This document shows, one piece after another, positions 22,536 through 36,010 of a stretch of 64,000 nt of DNA; positions within the stretch are counted from its first letter, which is position 1, and each line of letters opens with the position of its first letter. The notes below the pieces were generated by a model, which was given only the letters and a program-made list of their open reading frames with translations, searched no databases and was not told where the DNA came from. Source of the stretch: Panax quinquefolius (Eukaryota > Streptophyta > Magnoliopsida > Apiales > Araliaceae); assembly GCA_020205615.1 (NCBI GenBank), contig JAINUW010000473.1, positions 124,001 to 188,000 of the forward strand. The letters are read 5' to 3'. The translations under genes were made by a program, and so were the position numbers.

Positions 22536-25500
22536 TGATGTATTATATCATGTGTTGATGATATTTGCATGTGTAAGTATTGTTTTGCTAATGATCATAT
22601 ATAATAAATTAATTTGGTTAGTTTTATTTGATTTGGAGATAATTTGATAATTGTTCATGGTGGAACAAACTTTAACTTGTGCATATATATTGACTAGTAA
22701 TATTTTGAGTAGATAATATTGCTAAATGTGTATATGCATGAGTTTTATGAAAATTATTATTCTTATAAACTAATTGAAATTAATTTATTATTAGTGTTTG
22801 TAGTAAAAGTTGTGAAATTTATTTTTTCTCTATGTATAACAAATTAGTTGTAAATTAATTTATTTTGAGAATAAAGTAAATTTATGTTCTTCTTGAAAAA
22901 AATTATGCATAAAAATTTGAGGTAATATTTAGTGTGTAATATTACTTAGTATTTGTATGCATGAATTTTGAATATATTACTTTGTTTGTGGAAAATAAAT
23001 TAATTATCAACTAATAGTTAGAAGAGATAATGTAGAAGTAGATTTGGTTGAGTAAATCTTGTATACAATATAATTTTGATGTTGAGAAAACACTTAGAAA
23101 TGATATTCGTAGTATTTTTGGGATAATCATAATTGATATATATTGATTTATTTTTATGTGTACTTCTTGTCCAAGAAGTAGTAAATTTTAATTTGATTAT
23201 ATGAATTTTGTATATTCTAATTGAGATAAATATTTTATTTTTTGAATTTTTATAAATATAGTGAATTTCAAGTATTTCATATTATTATGAAGATTGTCTT
23301 GAATTCTATATTGTAAATGTCAAAAATGTATTGTTTATGATATTTCCTATCCAAGTTGGGACAAGAAAATACTTGAGGATATACTAATTCATTTGTGTGA
23401 ATTTTATTTGCTTTCTACATAAATTAATTTTGTGTGATAAATTAATTTCTTAGAAAGTACATATAAATTTTTTATATTTTATATGCAAATAAATTTATGC
23501 GATATGATGAGTTGTGCTATAATTTGTATATAATGACTTTTATACTATTTACATAGAGTCAAGTGTTACGTGTTGGTACACTTGATAAATGTACATGTAT
23601 TATAATTTATTAAGTGCTTATGTTAAATAATTTTTGGATTTGAGATTTTATGTAATTTCAGAAAATAAGAGCTTGTTTTCTTATGTGGGGGTGTTATAAA
23701 AGATTCTTAAGTTGAAGCAATCTTTATATGAATAACTACTACATAAAATGTACAAGAACTTATTTTTTATTTTGAGAAGTGTTCCTTAATATTCTCACGT
23801 GGAAGTAATATTTATAGGAACATTGTCACATAAAATGTCAATTAATCTAAAATTTATTTTAAGTAGTGAGCATAATATTGTGAAGTGAAATTATTCAATG
23901 AGATTTCAATTATTTAAAAGTGTGGGGGTGATTATTTAAGATTTTTATTTTGGTCTTTGAACTATTTGGAGCATAAATTTATTTATGTAAGAAATAGTAA
24001 GGCTTATGGATTTCTTGTTGCGAAATTCGATTTGATTGTGTAGTTCTGTAAAATGAAAGTCTTTGAAACACAAACTTTTGAATAATATTGAAGTGTGAAC
24101 TTATTTTATTAGCCTAAATACTATCCAAAATATTTATTGTGATATAGTTCAATAGGGAGATTGAAACTAAGTTATAAATATTCAAGTGGACACATATTAG
24201 GTGATAATATATGCATATTAACCCTGAGATTCTATTGGATATAGAATTATTTATATGTTTACAATCGATAATATAATTGTATAAACTATAATGTGATAGT
24301 TTTTGTGTATATTAATGATATGTTGATTATTTTACATAGTATTGTTAACGTAAACGAGTTTAAGAAATATCTATTTTTGTCTTTATGTTGAAAGACTAGT
24401 GAAATAGATGTTATCTTATTATCATGTGAAAACATAGTGAGGATTCCAACTAAACCAATTAAATTGTATTGAAAGGCTATACTAAACTAAGTTTGATATA
24501 CATTGAGATTGAAGAATTAAATAATTATTTAATAGCAGTGGTACACTAAAAGTTAATTATGATATAACTATTGTAAAGCTGAAGTACACATTCGCTAGTG
24601 GGAGCGTTGTGTTTGATATGCAATGCACGAGATCAGATATTATATACAATTTTAAATTTAGTATACTACTGATTTACATTGATTTTTGTTAGATCTCTCA
24701 ATGTTTTAATAGATCACACAAGTGTCACTTATATATTAGTGAGGAAATTATAAATTTATAAATAGGTGAATTTTCACTCAATCTTGGGTTTTGTTTCTTA
24801 GATGAGTAAGAAACAAATGAGTATTTCCCATTTCACAATATGAATCTAATGTTATTATTTTAAGAGGGAAGTTTAATGGATTGAAGTGTTTGTTAAAATA
24901 TTGATTGTAGCCTAGTCTAAAGCCTCCTATTTCACAATATTGTGTTAGTGAAATTTTTTATGTGGTACAAATTATTAATCTTGGATTCATAATTGGTTGT
25001 GATCTTGAATAAATATGAAAATATTCACAAGTAGGTGAATATATAATTATATTTTTACAAGTAGGTGGATTTATTATTACCCTTAGTGAGGGAATAATTT
25101 ACTTGGAGTAGCAAGTAATACTATTGCTTTATATGATGGAGAAAGCAAATGGAATCAAAATTTGTTCTTAAAACATAAAATTGTGGCCACTTCCATTGCT
25201 TAGTTCATTATGATGTGATAATGAAATTGTTTTATATATGAGATTACCTTTAATGGTAAGTCTTGACATGTTGGTCATAGACATAATTTTTGTTAGATAA
25301 TTGATACAAGAAGGTATTATAATATTTATCTACGAGAAAGTTAAGTGACGACTTGACTTATCTTTTTACTAAGACTTTGATGAGATCTTTGTAAGTTTAA
25401 CTACTTGTGATATGGAACTTAAACCACTTTGAGTCAAGGGTGATGGGAACCCAACCTATTCCTAGGTTACCCCTAGTTTATAGGTTCAATGGGAAAAACA

Positions 25501-25976
25501 AGTCACAGATGCTGACTATGTTACTATCGATGTGGTTCCATATGTAGTTTAAGATAGTAACGTCTGTTGCACGACTGAGACCGAGTTATACTCTTAACAA
25601 AGTTGTTGTGTTCTTAGCAACAGAAACACTTGTGAAACACTTTGCCTATATGAACTAGAAGTGGAGCCGCTTCTTATAGAAGGTTTATGGTTTACTCTCT
25701 TAGAGGTTCATGAAACAGGGTATTGCGCATGGCCATATTAGCGCAAAGCAATTGAGAATACTCACCGTGGTAGGAGAATTTTTTGTGTGTGTGATAATTC
25801 TGGTCATATATGGAGGTTCAATCTACGGACACCTTCAACTTCAATGTGACTTTGAGTTGTTTACACTAAGGGAATGTTCAATGTTCGTCACAAATTCTTT
25901 TATGCACACATGCCGTGGAGTTGTTTGATAGAAAGTTGTTTGGATGAAAAGTAGTTTTTCCAAACAAGTGGGGGAT
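22536..25976 (+). pseudogene. Strongly decayed copia internal region (copia-3)
   Basis: The sequence is very AT-rich with no long frame. Reading through stops gives FVYINDMLII at about 24302-24331, a degraded copia RT active site (YVDDMLII type, with the first Asp replaced by Asn). It is followed by VNEFKKYL and, near 24610-24640, a VVFDMQCTRSDI-like stretch matching the copia MYAMHCTRPDI region. A purine tract, AACAAGTGGGGGAT, ends at 25976, just before an LTR-like start. The giant element appears to lie next to or within this older copy. Confidence 0.6.
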
Positions 25977-26164
25977 TGATAGAAGATTGTTTGATAAAAC
26001 TATTTTTCTTTAGTTTCATTTAATAGAAGTTTATTTTATTTTGGAACAAAAGGAAAATAGTGAGACTATTCAAATTCTATTTAACTCCTAATTATTACTA
26101 ATATGTAACTTACATAATTAGTACTAATAAGTATAGTTAAATATATAATTGAATAGTTATAATG

Positions 26165-26208
<44 letters not shown>

Positions 26209-26506
26209 AGATATGCATATGGTATATAGAGAAGTTACATGAAAGATTTGCACAATTGAACTTTTCTTCTATCTTTTCCATTCTTCTTACAAACAAATAA
26301 CTACTACAAAGTAGCGTTCAATTGGAATTTTCTGTAAATTGCTATCATGAATTATTCACCAAGGCTTGACATATATCCTGGAGGTATATCGTCTGCAACC
26401 CATAGCAAACGTTTTATGGTGGGAGCGATAAAGACCTTAAGGACAGGGATCACCCGTGTCACATCTTCTACAATAATCTTGACTCTACGAAGCTACAGTT
26501 CTAACA
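25977..26506 (+). repeat. Probable 3' LTR of copia-3
   Basis: It starts TGATAGAAGATTG after the purine tract and ends at CTAACA (26501-26506), giving about 530 bp, a usual copia LTR length. No partner LTR is visible, so the ends are inferred from TG...CA and context. Confidence 0.5.
26170..26206. repeat. (TA)n microsatellite
   Basis: An uninterrupted TA dinucleotide run of roughly 37 bp inside the copia-3 LTR. Confidence 0.95.
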
Positions 26507-26694
26507 ATTTTTCTAGACCAAATTCAAAATAAGTGCTTCATAGATTCTGAAAGTAGTACTTTTCTTAAGATCTGATATTGGGGAGCTTGGAAAAATTCGC
26601 ACTAGTTGTTTTACTGTGATTTATCTTCTTAAGATCCGATTGGATTGTATGGTTCAATTGCGAAGTTTGATCGGAAACATTCCCTTTGTTCTTA

Positions 26695-28130
26695 GTGGGG
26701 TGTATTCAATTAAGATTTTTAAAGACTTTTTTTAAGTGACAGACTTTTGTAGAGTTTGTGAATTTTAATGACTTTTAAAGACTTTAAAGACTTTTTTAAA
26801 ATGACTTTTATAGACTCCATGAAATAAGTTACAAACTTTAATAGATTTTTTACCAAGATTTTGATAGACTTTGTATACTTCTCATATATCTTGTAGCTTA
26901 TATTAATTGTTAATTAGCCTATGTGTACAGCCTCTCACTCTTTTTTCACGAACTCCAAAAAATCTCATTATTTCATTAAATCACTGTGGCATGAAATTTT
27001 ATATATGTTGAAAGCTTTCATATTATTCTACTCATTTCATGATAAATTTGGATACTCGAATACGAATAAAACTTTAAAAGCTATAGACGCGACACAAAAA
27101 TTAAGCTCACTTTTCATTGAACTATATATACTATATATACGTACGATTTTTTAGTACGAGTGCCAAACTCTATTTTTCACAAAATAATATGACAATGAAA
27201 ATCTATATGATCGCAAAACTTCATACATGTGAGTAAATTGCCATCAATTATAAAAAAAATTACCAGAGAAATTTTTAGTCGTCGGTAAGCTACAGACAAA
27301 ATTGCCAGAGAGATTTTATTTTTCTTAAAATTATTAATAGTTGTTAGTGAACCAAAATTGACCATTAAAAAAATAATTATGCGAATTTTTAATTTATTTA
27401 TGATGTTAGAAATTAATTAATTAAAATGCTACGTAACTAATTTTTAACAGTCAACCATTGTCATCTTTTAACTATTTTTTTTTATTTTGATGAGTTTTAG
27501 AATTTATCAATATTTGTATATATCGTATACTATATCTATATAATATAAAATATATATAATATAATATTAAAAATTAAAATTTCATTGTTTGATTTTTCAA
27601 AGTCATAATGAGATATTCCTATAATAAAAGTTTGTGTAATTTATCTAATTTTTAATAATTTAGTAAAAAAAAATATAAACGGTTTATAATTTTAATAATT
27701 ATATTTTCTAAAATTATATTCATTTATATTCATTTTAACTTAAAAATTTACCGGAGAGTTTTGCGACTTTTGAATTTTTCATAAAATCTCTCTGCAATTT
27801 TTTTACTGGCCATTTGAATTTCTACATTTGTATTTAATATTTGGAAGTCTTAAGTCTTTAGATATGAGGTCAGACTTTGGATATAGGTTGATAGTTATAA
27901 ATTTTCTTTTAAAGTCTGTCAAACTCTACCATTTGATAAAAATCTAAAAAATCAATGACTTTTTGAATACCAAAATACTTTTATAAACTTTATAAAAGTC
28001 TCAATTCAATATCACCTAACTTTTAAAGACATTACAAAATGTATAATTGAATACCAGTAAACTTTTATAAACTCTTTAAATGTCTTGATTGAATACAACC
28101 AAATTTTAAAAGTCTTAATTGAGTACTGCC
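26695..28130. mobile_element. Non-autonomous DNA element with terminal inverted repeats
   Basis: The left end (GGGGTGTATTCAATTAAGAT) and the reverse complement of the right end (GGCAGTACTCAATTAAGACT) share CAATTAAGA followed by TTTTAAA-type sequence. TTA flanks both ends (26692-26694 and 28131-28133), as in PIF/Harbinger insertions. Sub-terminal repeats of AAAGACTTTT and GAATACNACC type occur at both ends. No transposase frame is seen. The superfamily is tentative. Confidence 0.5.
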
Positions 28131-29015
28131 TTAAAGAAGTTTTACTTGGATGGATTTAGTTTGCTTTTATTTTTCCTTTGAACTAGTAGATTTGGATTGA
28201 TTGAAATATTATAAGCAGTTTGGTGAAGGATAGGAAGAGTGAGTTGTAGGGGAAGAGAACAACAATTGGGAATTGTTCCAAATAGGGGTAAATTAGACCT
28301 AAAAATGAATTTATCTAAAAAATAGGAACCACATACGGAAATATCAAATATCCCTGTGAAAATATCACTTTTCTATTTTTAACCTGACCTTAGACAGCCT
28401 TTTCTTTCAAGCGCGGCTCCACTCTAGCGGCATTAACAATATTGTTAAAATACTTTTACAAAAAAAATTTATCAAAAATATCAAGAAAACAAAAAGGAAT
28501 TTTTAATTTAACTCTACTGATATAGGAAAAAAATAGGAACAATTACATTTTATATTACATTTTAAAAAATAATTACAATAATAGTGCACTCATAAAATAT
28601 TTACACAATTAATGCATTTAAATTTTTATTTTCATTATTAGTAAATATTTATGCTTCCTTTAATTTTGGGATGTGATTTAATTTGCTGATGACATGGCAA
28701 TTCAGTTTTTTTTTAAAAAATAAACTGTTCACACGTTTTTTATGGGATCGTGTTCAATTTAAATTTTGTTTTTATCCTTTAGCCGTCTCTTTTCTTTTGA
28801 AAACCCTTATTCTGTGTTTTGGGAACTTTCTAAGCAAACCTATTTTCTTTTATGTGTTGAGTCTGTCGATCTTTCTGGTTGATATTTGTCGTCGGCGTTT
28901 GGTTTTTAGTTCGTCTTTTTCGTATTTTGCTACAGTTCGTGATTATTCGTAAGTTATTCGGTTTGTTCCCATTTATCGGTACTACATTTTTTGATTTCTT
29001 CTTTTTTTGTTAGTG
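28131..29015 (+). other. 5' flank of the Ulp1 gene and Mutator left arm
   Basis: AT-rich sequence with no gene. The 89-codon frame at 28683-28952 is hydrophobic but has no recognised motif and lies where the 5' leader of the Ulp1 gene is expected. A 22-bp stretch at 28571-28592 is a 20/22 inverted match to about 43674-43695, a weak candidate for the element's ends. Confidence 0.35.
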
Positions 29016-32000
29016 ATGGTGTCTACGAGGAAGAGCATGGAGGGAATGGGGGATAAGAAGAGTGATAGGAAGAGGAAACGAGTTTCAGATGATTATTATT
29101 TGAAGAATTCGAAGACATCTTTAATGGTGAAGGATAGTATGCCAAAGTCTTCAAAATAGGGGAAGAAGTTAGTTGTGAAATTAGATGTTGAAGATAAGAA
29201 TATTGGGAGACATATGAAGAAGAAGGCTAAATCATTGGTATATATTGATTCTGATTTTGAAGGTTCTCCAAAAAAAGTTGGGAAAGAAGATAAAGTTGAG
29301 GCTCATAATCGGAAAATTGTTCTCCGGCAGAAACATTTGAAGGTTTGTTATTTTTTTAAGAATATATATTTTTTTAGTTGTTTTTGGTTACTTGTGTTTT
29401 TCTTTTTGTGTATGGTGATGTTTTGGTGTATGTTGTTGTGTATTTTGTTTCTGAGTAGTATTATTAATGTTGAAGTTTTTGTTTGATAAAATTATTATTT
29501 CCATTCCGAGTGTAGTTTCAGAAACATAGTTTATTCTATTTTGGTCACTAGATTACATTTTTGTGATTATACAAGTTTATTATTTTTTGTTGGTAACTTG
29601 CTAATTTATTTTTGGTTACCCCCATTTGTATGTTTGGAAACTGATCATTACATAGTTGTTAAAATGTATTATATTACATTATAGTTTGAGTTGTTTTAAG
29701 GATTGTTCAAATTGTTGTTGTTAAAATTTTTATTTTCATTCATATTTGAGTGTCTGATACTAGTATATTCTGTTTTGGTCACTAAATTACATTATTGTGA
29801 TTATACAGGTTGATTATTTTTTGTTGATAACTTGCTAATTGATTTTTGGTTACCCCCATTTATATATTTGGAAACTGATTTTTGTAATAGTTGTTAAAAT
29901 ATATTATATTTCATTAGAGTTTGAGTTATTTTAAGGATTGTTCAAATTGTTGTTGTTTAAATTATTGTTTTTATTCTGATTTGAGTCTTAGATACTAGTA
30001 TATTCTGTTTTGGTTACTACATTACATTATTGTCATTATATAGGTTATTTATGTTGGTTACTTGCTAATTTATTTTTGGTTACCAATATTGAAATGTTTG
30101 AAAACTGATGATACTAGTATATTCTGTCTAATTAATTTGGGTTATGGTCACTTGCTGATATTATTTGGTTAATATTGTTAGTGTATTTGTATATTGTTGA
30201 TTTAATAGTTTTGGGTTTAAAGTTTTATAGTTATTATTTTTTAATTTGGTTAATGTGTTTTTAATGTAATTTATTGCATTTTCAGATTTGGGATCTATTC
30301 TATGAGGAGCATCATTGAAACTTTACAGCAAAATTTATTTATTGGTGTGATATGGAAGTGCCAAATATTATTAAGAATAAATTGTCTGAGGTACAGTTGA
30401 ATAAGTTTAAGTTATCCTGTTTTGGAAATTTTTTAGATTTTGGGCAGCCACAGATGTTTTCACAAATAATCCATCATGCTTTGATTAGGGAAGTTTATCA
30501 AAGGGATGATGGGGAGATGTGGTTTCTATTTGGTGAGAGAAGGGTAAGGTTTGGATTGCCAGAATTTTGTTTAATTTCTGGTTTGAATTGGCAACGAGAT
30601 GAAGACATTGATGGTTTCAAGGGGATTAAAAATTTGTTGGTGGAGAAGTTTTTTGGTAATGAGGTTATAACCCGTTCTAGTATCGGGAGGATATATAGGA
30701 GTGTTATTTTTGATGATGATGATGAGGCAGTTAGGATGTCCATCATTTTCTTGGTTTTTAATTTCATACTAGCTACTACTTCTGACAATTATGTTGATGA
30801 AGCTTTGTTTAACTTTTTGTCTTATGGGGATATTGAAAGTTATCCATGGGGAAAATTTGCTTTTCAACAGACAAAAAATTCATTATCCCTTGCTGTTAAG
30901 GGACATGTAAAGAAGGATAAGCATGGTGGGGTGATATACAATTTTTATAGGGAAAGTTATTGTAAATCTTACAAGCTTAATGGATTACCTTATGTGTTTC
31001 AAGTTTTTTGTTTGAAACAATTCCTACTTTGAAAGTCAGAGGATTTTGTATTAATGATTATGTTTCAGAATTCAGATTATTTAGATGGAGGGAGTTAGGA
31101 AAGGCTCTTAAGAATGAGAAGTTGAATGACATGGTTTTTGGTTCTGGTCAGGTATGTTGGTTACCATTTATAGTTACCTTTATATATGTTCTTGGTTACT
31201 GACTTTATTTTTGTGTACTGTCTTGTTTCTGTTTTATATTTAATGTTTCTGACATGGTATATTTGTTGCTATTAATATGTTTCAGTTGATTATTCAAAAT
31301 TTTGTTCCTACGGAGGATGAGAAGGTGCGGTTGGATTTAGGTGGTTTTCATTTTTTCAGTGGAAGTGATAGTGGAGCCAAAATTTCTGATATTAAAGTTG
31401 AATCATCAAGGAAGGTTAAAGACCTTAGGTTTTCTTTCGATGTGAAAAAGTTATCGATACGGGTGAAGCCTTTGGAAGGTAAGGTGATGGAGGTGAAAAA
31501 AGAAATTGAGAATTTGGGTGTTGAATTAAAAGATCAATTGCAAGTGTTTCATATTCAGATTTGTAGGGACATAAAGAAGATGTTTAGAAAGCATTTATAT
31601 GGCCAGTCTAGTTATAGCAAACGTAGAAATGTAACTGTTGTTGAAGATGATGATGATGATGTTGAGTTGGATGAGAATGTTGATGGTGGCAATGTTAATG
31701 TTGTAGTTGATGTTATGACCGTTGAGGATGATGTTGTAGTTGAAGTTCCCTACAATGCAAAACATTTTAAAGGAAGTGTTGATCCTCATGTTGGTGGTGT
31801 TGGTGGGATTCAGTTTGAAGAAGAGGATGCAAAGGTTTACACATATTTTTGATTTTCCTTTTTTTTCATGTTTAATAAGTAAATGCTGAATTATTTTCTA
31901 TTTTTTTTACAGATTGAGAACAAGAATGACAGTTTAAATTCTGATGGGAAAGAGATTGTTGTTTTTACTCCTAGAGGGGTTCACATTCATGTTGAGGATG

Positions 32001-33763
32001 AAAAGGTTAAGCATTTTTTTATGTTATATTTTTACGTGTTATATTTATCAATTGTATTTTTTTAACAGGCTGAAAAGATCAATGACATTCCAAGTTTTGA
32101 TATTTTAAGTCAGTCTAGTGGAAAAGAAATTATTGTTTTTACCCCCATTGAGGTTTATAATTTTTTTTCAACGGCAGTTACCTTTATATGTTGTATTAGT
32201 TACTTTGCTATAGTGTTTATGTTACTATTGATTTTGTTTTGTATTTTTACTTTGATATTGTAATTGTTTTTTGTGTTATGTCTTGTAAAACATTAAAGGG
32301 TAGTAAAATTGAAGAACTAGACAAGTCGCTACTTGATGAGATGGTTTTAACAACACAGGATTTACTCCATTGTGTTGAAGTTGAGAAATCTGCATCATAA
32401 CCACTTGGTAGGCCTGTTCGTACGTCTGTGAAGAGTGCTGTGTTGAAGAGTCCTTATACGTCAAAGTTCGGTTCAGCTGATTCAACTTCTTCTGTTGTGG
32501 ATGTTAGTCCATTACGCAGAGGATTGTCTGCATTTCCAGATGTTTATATGGGTATGCCTTCGAAATTTGAAGATGTTATGTTTGAGCAGTGGTTTAGGAT
32601 TGGATTAAATAGCAGGAAAAGGTATTTATATTGGAGTTTAATATATTTATATTATGTTTTTTTCTAGGAGATAAAATCATTTCTTTTCTCTTTCCAATAT
32701 GTTATTATTTTGAAGGATTGAAAATTTTGCGGGAAAACATGACAAAATCGAGACTTCATCCAGATTTAGGTCTGTGTTAATATCCTCAAAAATGTGGTTT
32801 TACAAGCTAAAGACCCCTGGTCAGTGGCTTGATGATGATCTGAGTTTTTTTACTATTTTTTTAATTATGTTTGTTAGTTCCGGTTACCTTATCTAATCAT
32901 TTTGGTTACTATATATGTCTGTATTGGATACTATTGTGTTACAGTTTTATTTTACGTTTTTAATTTGTTTATCTCTGATTGTTATTCTGGTTTTATTTTT
33001 GGTTCAGCACATCAACATCTGTTTGTACTACATGCGTAAACTGGCTAGACACTCGAACAATATTCAAATAAGGGTTACGACAACAGATTGTTGGTTCCAT
33101 ATCAAGTTAACCAATTTATATGGGGAATATTGTAATAAAAATGGTGATAAGAATCTGTTGTTGGGCACTGGTGATGTAGCTGAGTATATTCATGGCTTTT
33201 TTATGGAAGTAAACACACCGTGGATTACCATTGATTTTGTCATGTTTCCCGTTCATATGTCAGTTCTTGGTCATTGGTTTTTGCTGGTTTTTGATGTGCA
33301 TCGCAGAGTGTTAGTAGTTTATAATTCTCTACAACAGGACAGGAATATAATGCGAACAAATATTATGGATGTATGTGAGCCGTATATTTTTATTCTTCCC
33401 ATAATATTGTCTAGATACGATTTTTGGAAGAATATATCTGATATTGATTTCAATAGTGTTCCATATCGCACCAAAGGAGAACATGATATTATTGATCTCG
33501 AATTTACCGAGGGTCTTCCTGAACAAATTGATGGGTAAGTTTACATTGTTTATATTTTTTCAGTTTTCCATATATTATGATGTTTGTATTGATTTGTTTT
33601 ATATCTTTATTGTTTTTTCAGTGATTGCGAAATGTTTACAATTTCTTTTGCGGAACATATTCTTCATCAGAAGATTTTTGAAAGCCAAAACCATTTCCAA
33701 TCATTCAATACTGCAAGAAACTATGTGTCAACTTGTTCATTCATACGAGGAACAAACCAGTAG
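29016..33763 (+). pseudogene. Ulp1-type (C48) cysteine protease gene of the Mutator-like element
   Basis: Nine exons can be placed by splice consensus: 29016-29342, 30286-31151, 31286-31834, 31913-32005, 32069-32152, 32299-32621, 32716-about 32843, 33008-33534 and 33622-33763. Exon 1 is Lys-rich, possibly a nuclear signal. Exon 2 has a DUF1985-like domain (LSCFGNFLDF, MWFLFG, RFGLPEFCLISGL). Exons 3-6 are acidic and low-complexity. Exons 7-9 give the protease: WLDDD, GHWFLLVFD with the catalytic His, VVYNSL where Asp is expected, and GDCEMF with the catalytic Cys. The frame is destroyed by TAG at 29157, TGA at 30316, TAA at 32398 and a 1-bp insertion in a T run near 31000-31010. Each of these stops becomes CAG, CGA or CAA by one T-to-C change. 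The family is thought to remove SUMO-like modifiers, but its role in transposition is unknown. Confidence 0.8.
29505..30110 (+). repeat. Tandem repeat of about 235 bp in intron 1 of the Ulp1 gene
   Basis: Two and a half units start near 29505, 29740 and 29975. Each carries ATTCTGTTTTGGTCACTA, ACTTGCTAATTTATTTTTGG and GTTACC. The GGTAACC-type core recurs in the 3' flank and in the right arm of the element. Confidence 0.75.
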
Positions 33764-34869
33764 GTGGATATGAATCTGATTCAGAATATCCAGGAAGATT
33801 TGTTAGTGAAGACTAGTTTGGTTATGCATCATGTTAATTTTATTTTATTTTTTGGTTATTTGACACCATTTGATATGGTTAGTGACTGTGAAATGTTTTG
33901 TAATTCTTCTGATGATGGAATGATGTATTAATTTTTACTATTGGAAGTATGATATTGTTTTGTTGGCTCACATTGTTGTTTTTTGTCTTGTATTTTATTT
34001 TCACAAATAATATTGTTAATATTTTTATTTATGGTACAGTTGGTTGCCAAATTTGCCTACTTTGGTAACAATTTTAATTGTTTTTGGTAACCAATTAGTA
34101 TTAACAATATATTCTAAAAAATAATTAACAATTAATGATGTTGGTTACTGTTATGATCAGCAGTATTTGTAGGTGTCCAAATAGTTATAGTTATGTACAA
34201 ATTTAAAAATCATTTAGATAGATTTTTTTTATGGTATAGTTGGTTACCAAATTTCCATACAAAGGTAACAATTTTTGTTGTTGTTAGTAACCAATCATCC
34301 ATAATATTAAATTATAACACAATTTACAATTGATATCATGTATTTGTTTTTTATGGTTTAGTTGGTTCCCAAACAACATTCATTGTTTATAATAATCAGT
34401 ATTTGTGGGTTACCAAATAGTTATATTAATTTAAAAATCAATTAAACAATTATCGATTCTATGTGTTTTTTAAGGTTCAGAGTGTATCCAAGCATCCAAA
34501 GGAGTGTATACATTTTATTTTTTATGCATATAAAATAGTTATGAAAAAAATATTTACAAAAAAAATGTCAAATTTAAAAGCATCTGTTTTTATATGGTAC
34601 AGTAGGTAGTCAAAAATTCATTTAAATTTAACTATTTTAGTTTTAGTTGGTAACCAAATATTCATAAATATGTCTTTTATATATTCTGTTATTTGAAGAT
34701 AAATTTACTTGTTGTTAAAAGGAAATTAATGAAAATAATCATATTTCAATATTGTGCAAGATAAATTTTGTTTTATTTCATCAATAAAATGATTACAATA
34801 TGTATGGTTATTGAGCAACCTCAGTAAACATCAAAGAGTCTGTTATAATTTTTTTGATGTTGTATTATA
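33764..34869 (+). repeat. Junction between the convergent genes, with GGTAACCAAA repeats
   Basis: There is no gene here. Four or more degenerate repeats begin TGGTA(C/T)AGTTGGTTACCAAA (near 34035, 34233, 34355 and 34597), with spacing of 120-240 bp. This is the shared 3' region of the two converging transcription units. Confidence 0.55.
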
Positions 34870-35384
34870 TTAGAACGTTCTTGGTCTCAAAATTGGTGGA
34901 TTATTGCATGTTTTCTTGTTGTGTCTTTTTTCTTGGCATCGGCTGCCACTACAAAAAAATAGGTCATTGGCGACGACCTCATTAGCGACGGCAGGAGTCC
35001 CGTCGAGAATAGTGTCATTATCGACGGCCTAGCCGTCGTCCATCTATCTCGTCGCGAATGACCATTCCCGAGTCCAATTTTGGTGGGAAATTTTTCGCGC
35101 GCGTGTGAAAAGTCATGGGCGACGGTCGTGCCGTCGCCAATGCTGTCGTTAATGACTCATAGGCGACGAGGGTAAGGGCGACGGCTATGCCATCGATAAA
35201 GAGTCTTTTAAAAAAGACCTAGGCTCGACGGGAACGACTACTTTCTTTTCCCTCCCTATTGTGGCTACCTCATTCGATTTTCCCTTGATTTCTTTCGCCC
35301 TAATCAATCCAGACAAGTCCAATTCGGCTCAAATTTGTCGAATTTAAGCATCATAGCTTCCCTCCGGCGTTAGGCTTCTCCCCT

Positions 35385-35510
35385 TCGGTGACTCTCCCCC
35401 CTACTGCCACCTCCGGCGACTCTCCCCCCTCCTGCCATACCTTCCGCTGACTCCCCTCTCCTGCCATACCTCCGGTGACCCTCCCCTCTCCTTCCGGTCA
35501 GCTCCACATC
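35385..35510 (+). repeat. Pyrimidine-rich short tandem repeats in the CACTA element
   Basis: Three to four units of about 30 bp based on CCTCCGGCGACTCTCCCCCC and CTGCCATACC. The composition is like a 5' leader or a Pro/Ser-rich coding start of a plant gene, but no frame is supported. Confidence 0.6.
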
Positions 35511-36010
35511 TCCTTCTTCTTTGCTTCTTTCCAATTACTGCTCGAGGAATGTACCATACTGTTGTATTTTTAAAAAAAAATTTCATTTTGAAAATACTTA
35601 AAATTTAGTTTTGTCAATTCGTTATTGGATTTTGAATGGATAGATTACCTTTCAGTTGGAGTTGGAGTCGAATTTCAGTATTTATGTTCAATTGGACAAT
35701 CATTTTGGTGATTGCAGTTGGAGTTGGTGATTTTGTTATTGGATTTTGTAAATTGCTTGCAATTTGCAGGTTAATTTTATTTAAAATCTTAGCACCTGTG
35801 CATGCGTACTGGTGTGATTGCCCTAATTATTTACCTATGGAAATTGTACTTTTATGAAATAAGAGCTTAAAATGGCTCTAAGGTGGAAGAGATTTGGTAT
35901 AATGTCACTTATACATAATTTTGTGTAATGATGAGTGATAAGAAGTAGATGAATAATTGCCAGTGAAATTGATGAATAAATATGTTTGTCGTGAATGTTT
36001 GGGGTGGAAA

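Noticed and set aside
28683..28952. 89-codon hydrophobic frame upstream of the Ulp1 gene
   Set aside because: T-rich leader sequence gives Phe/Leu-rich frames by composition; there is no conserved motif or splice context.
30498..30788. 96-codon minus-strand frame
   Set aside because: It is the shadow of exon 2 of the Ulp1 gene.
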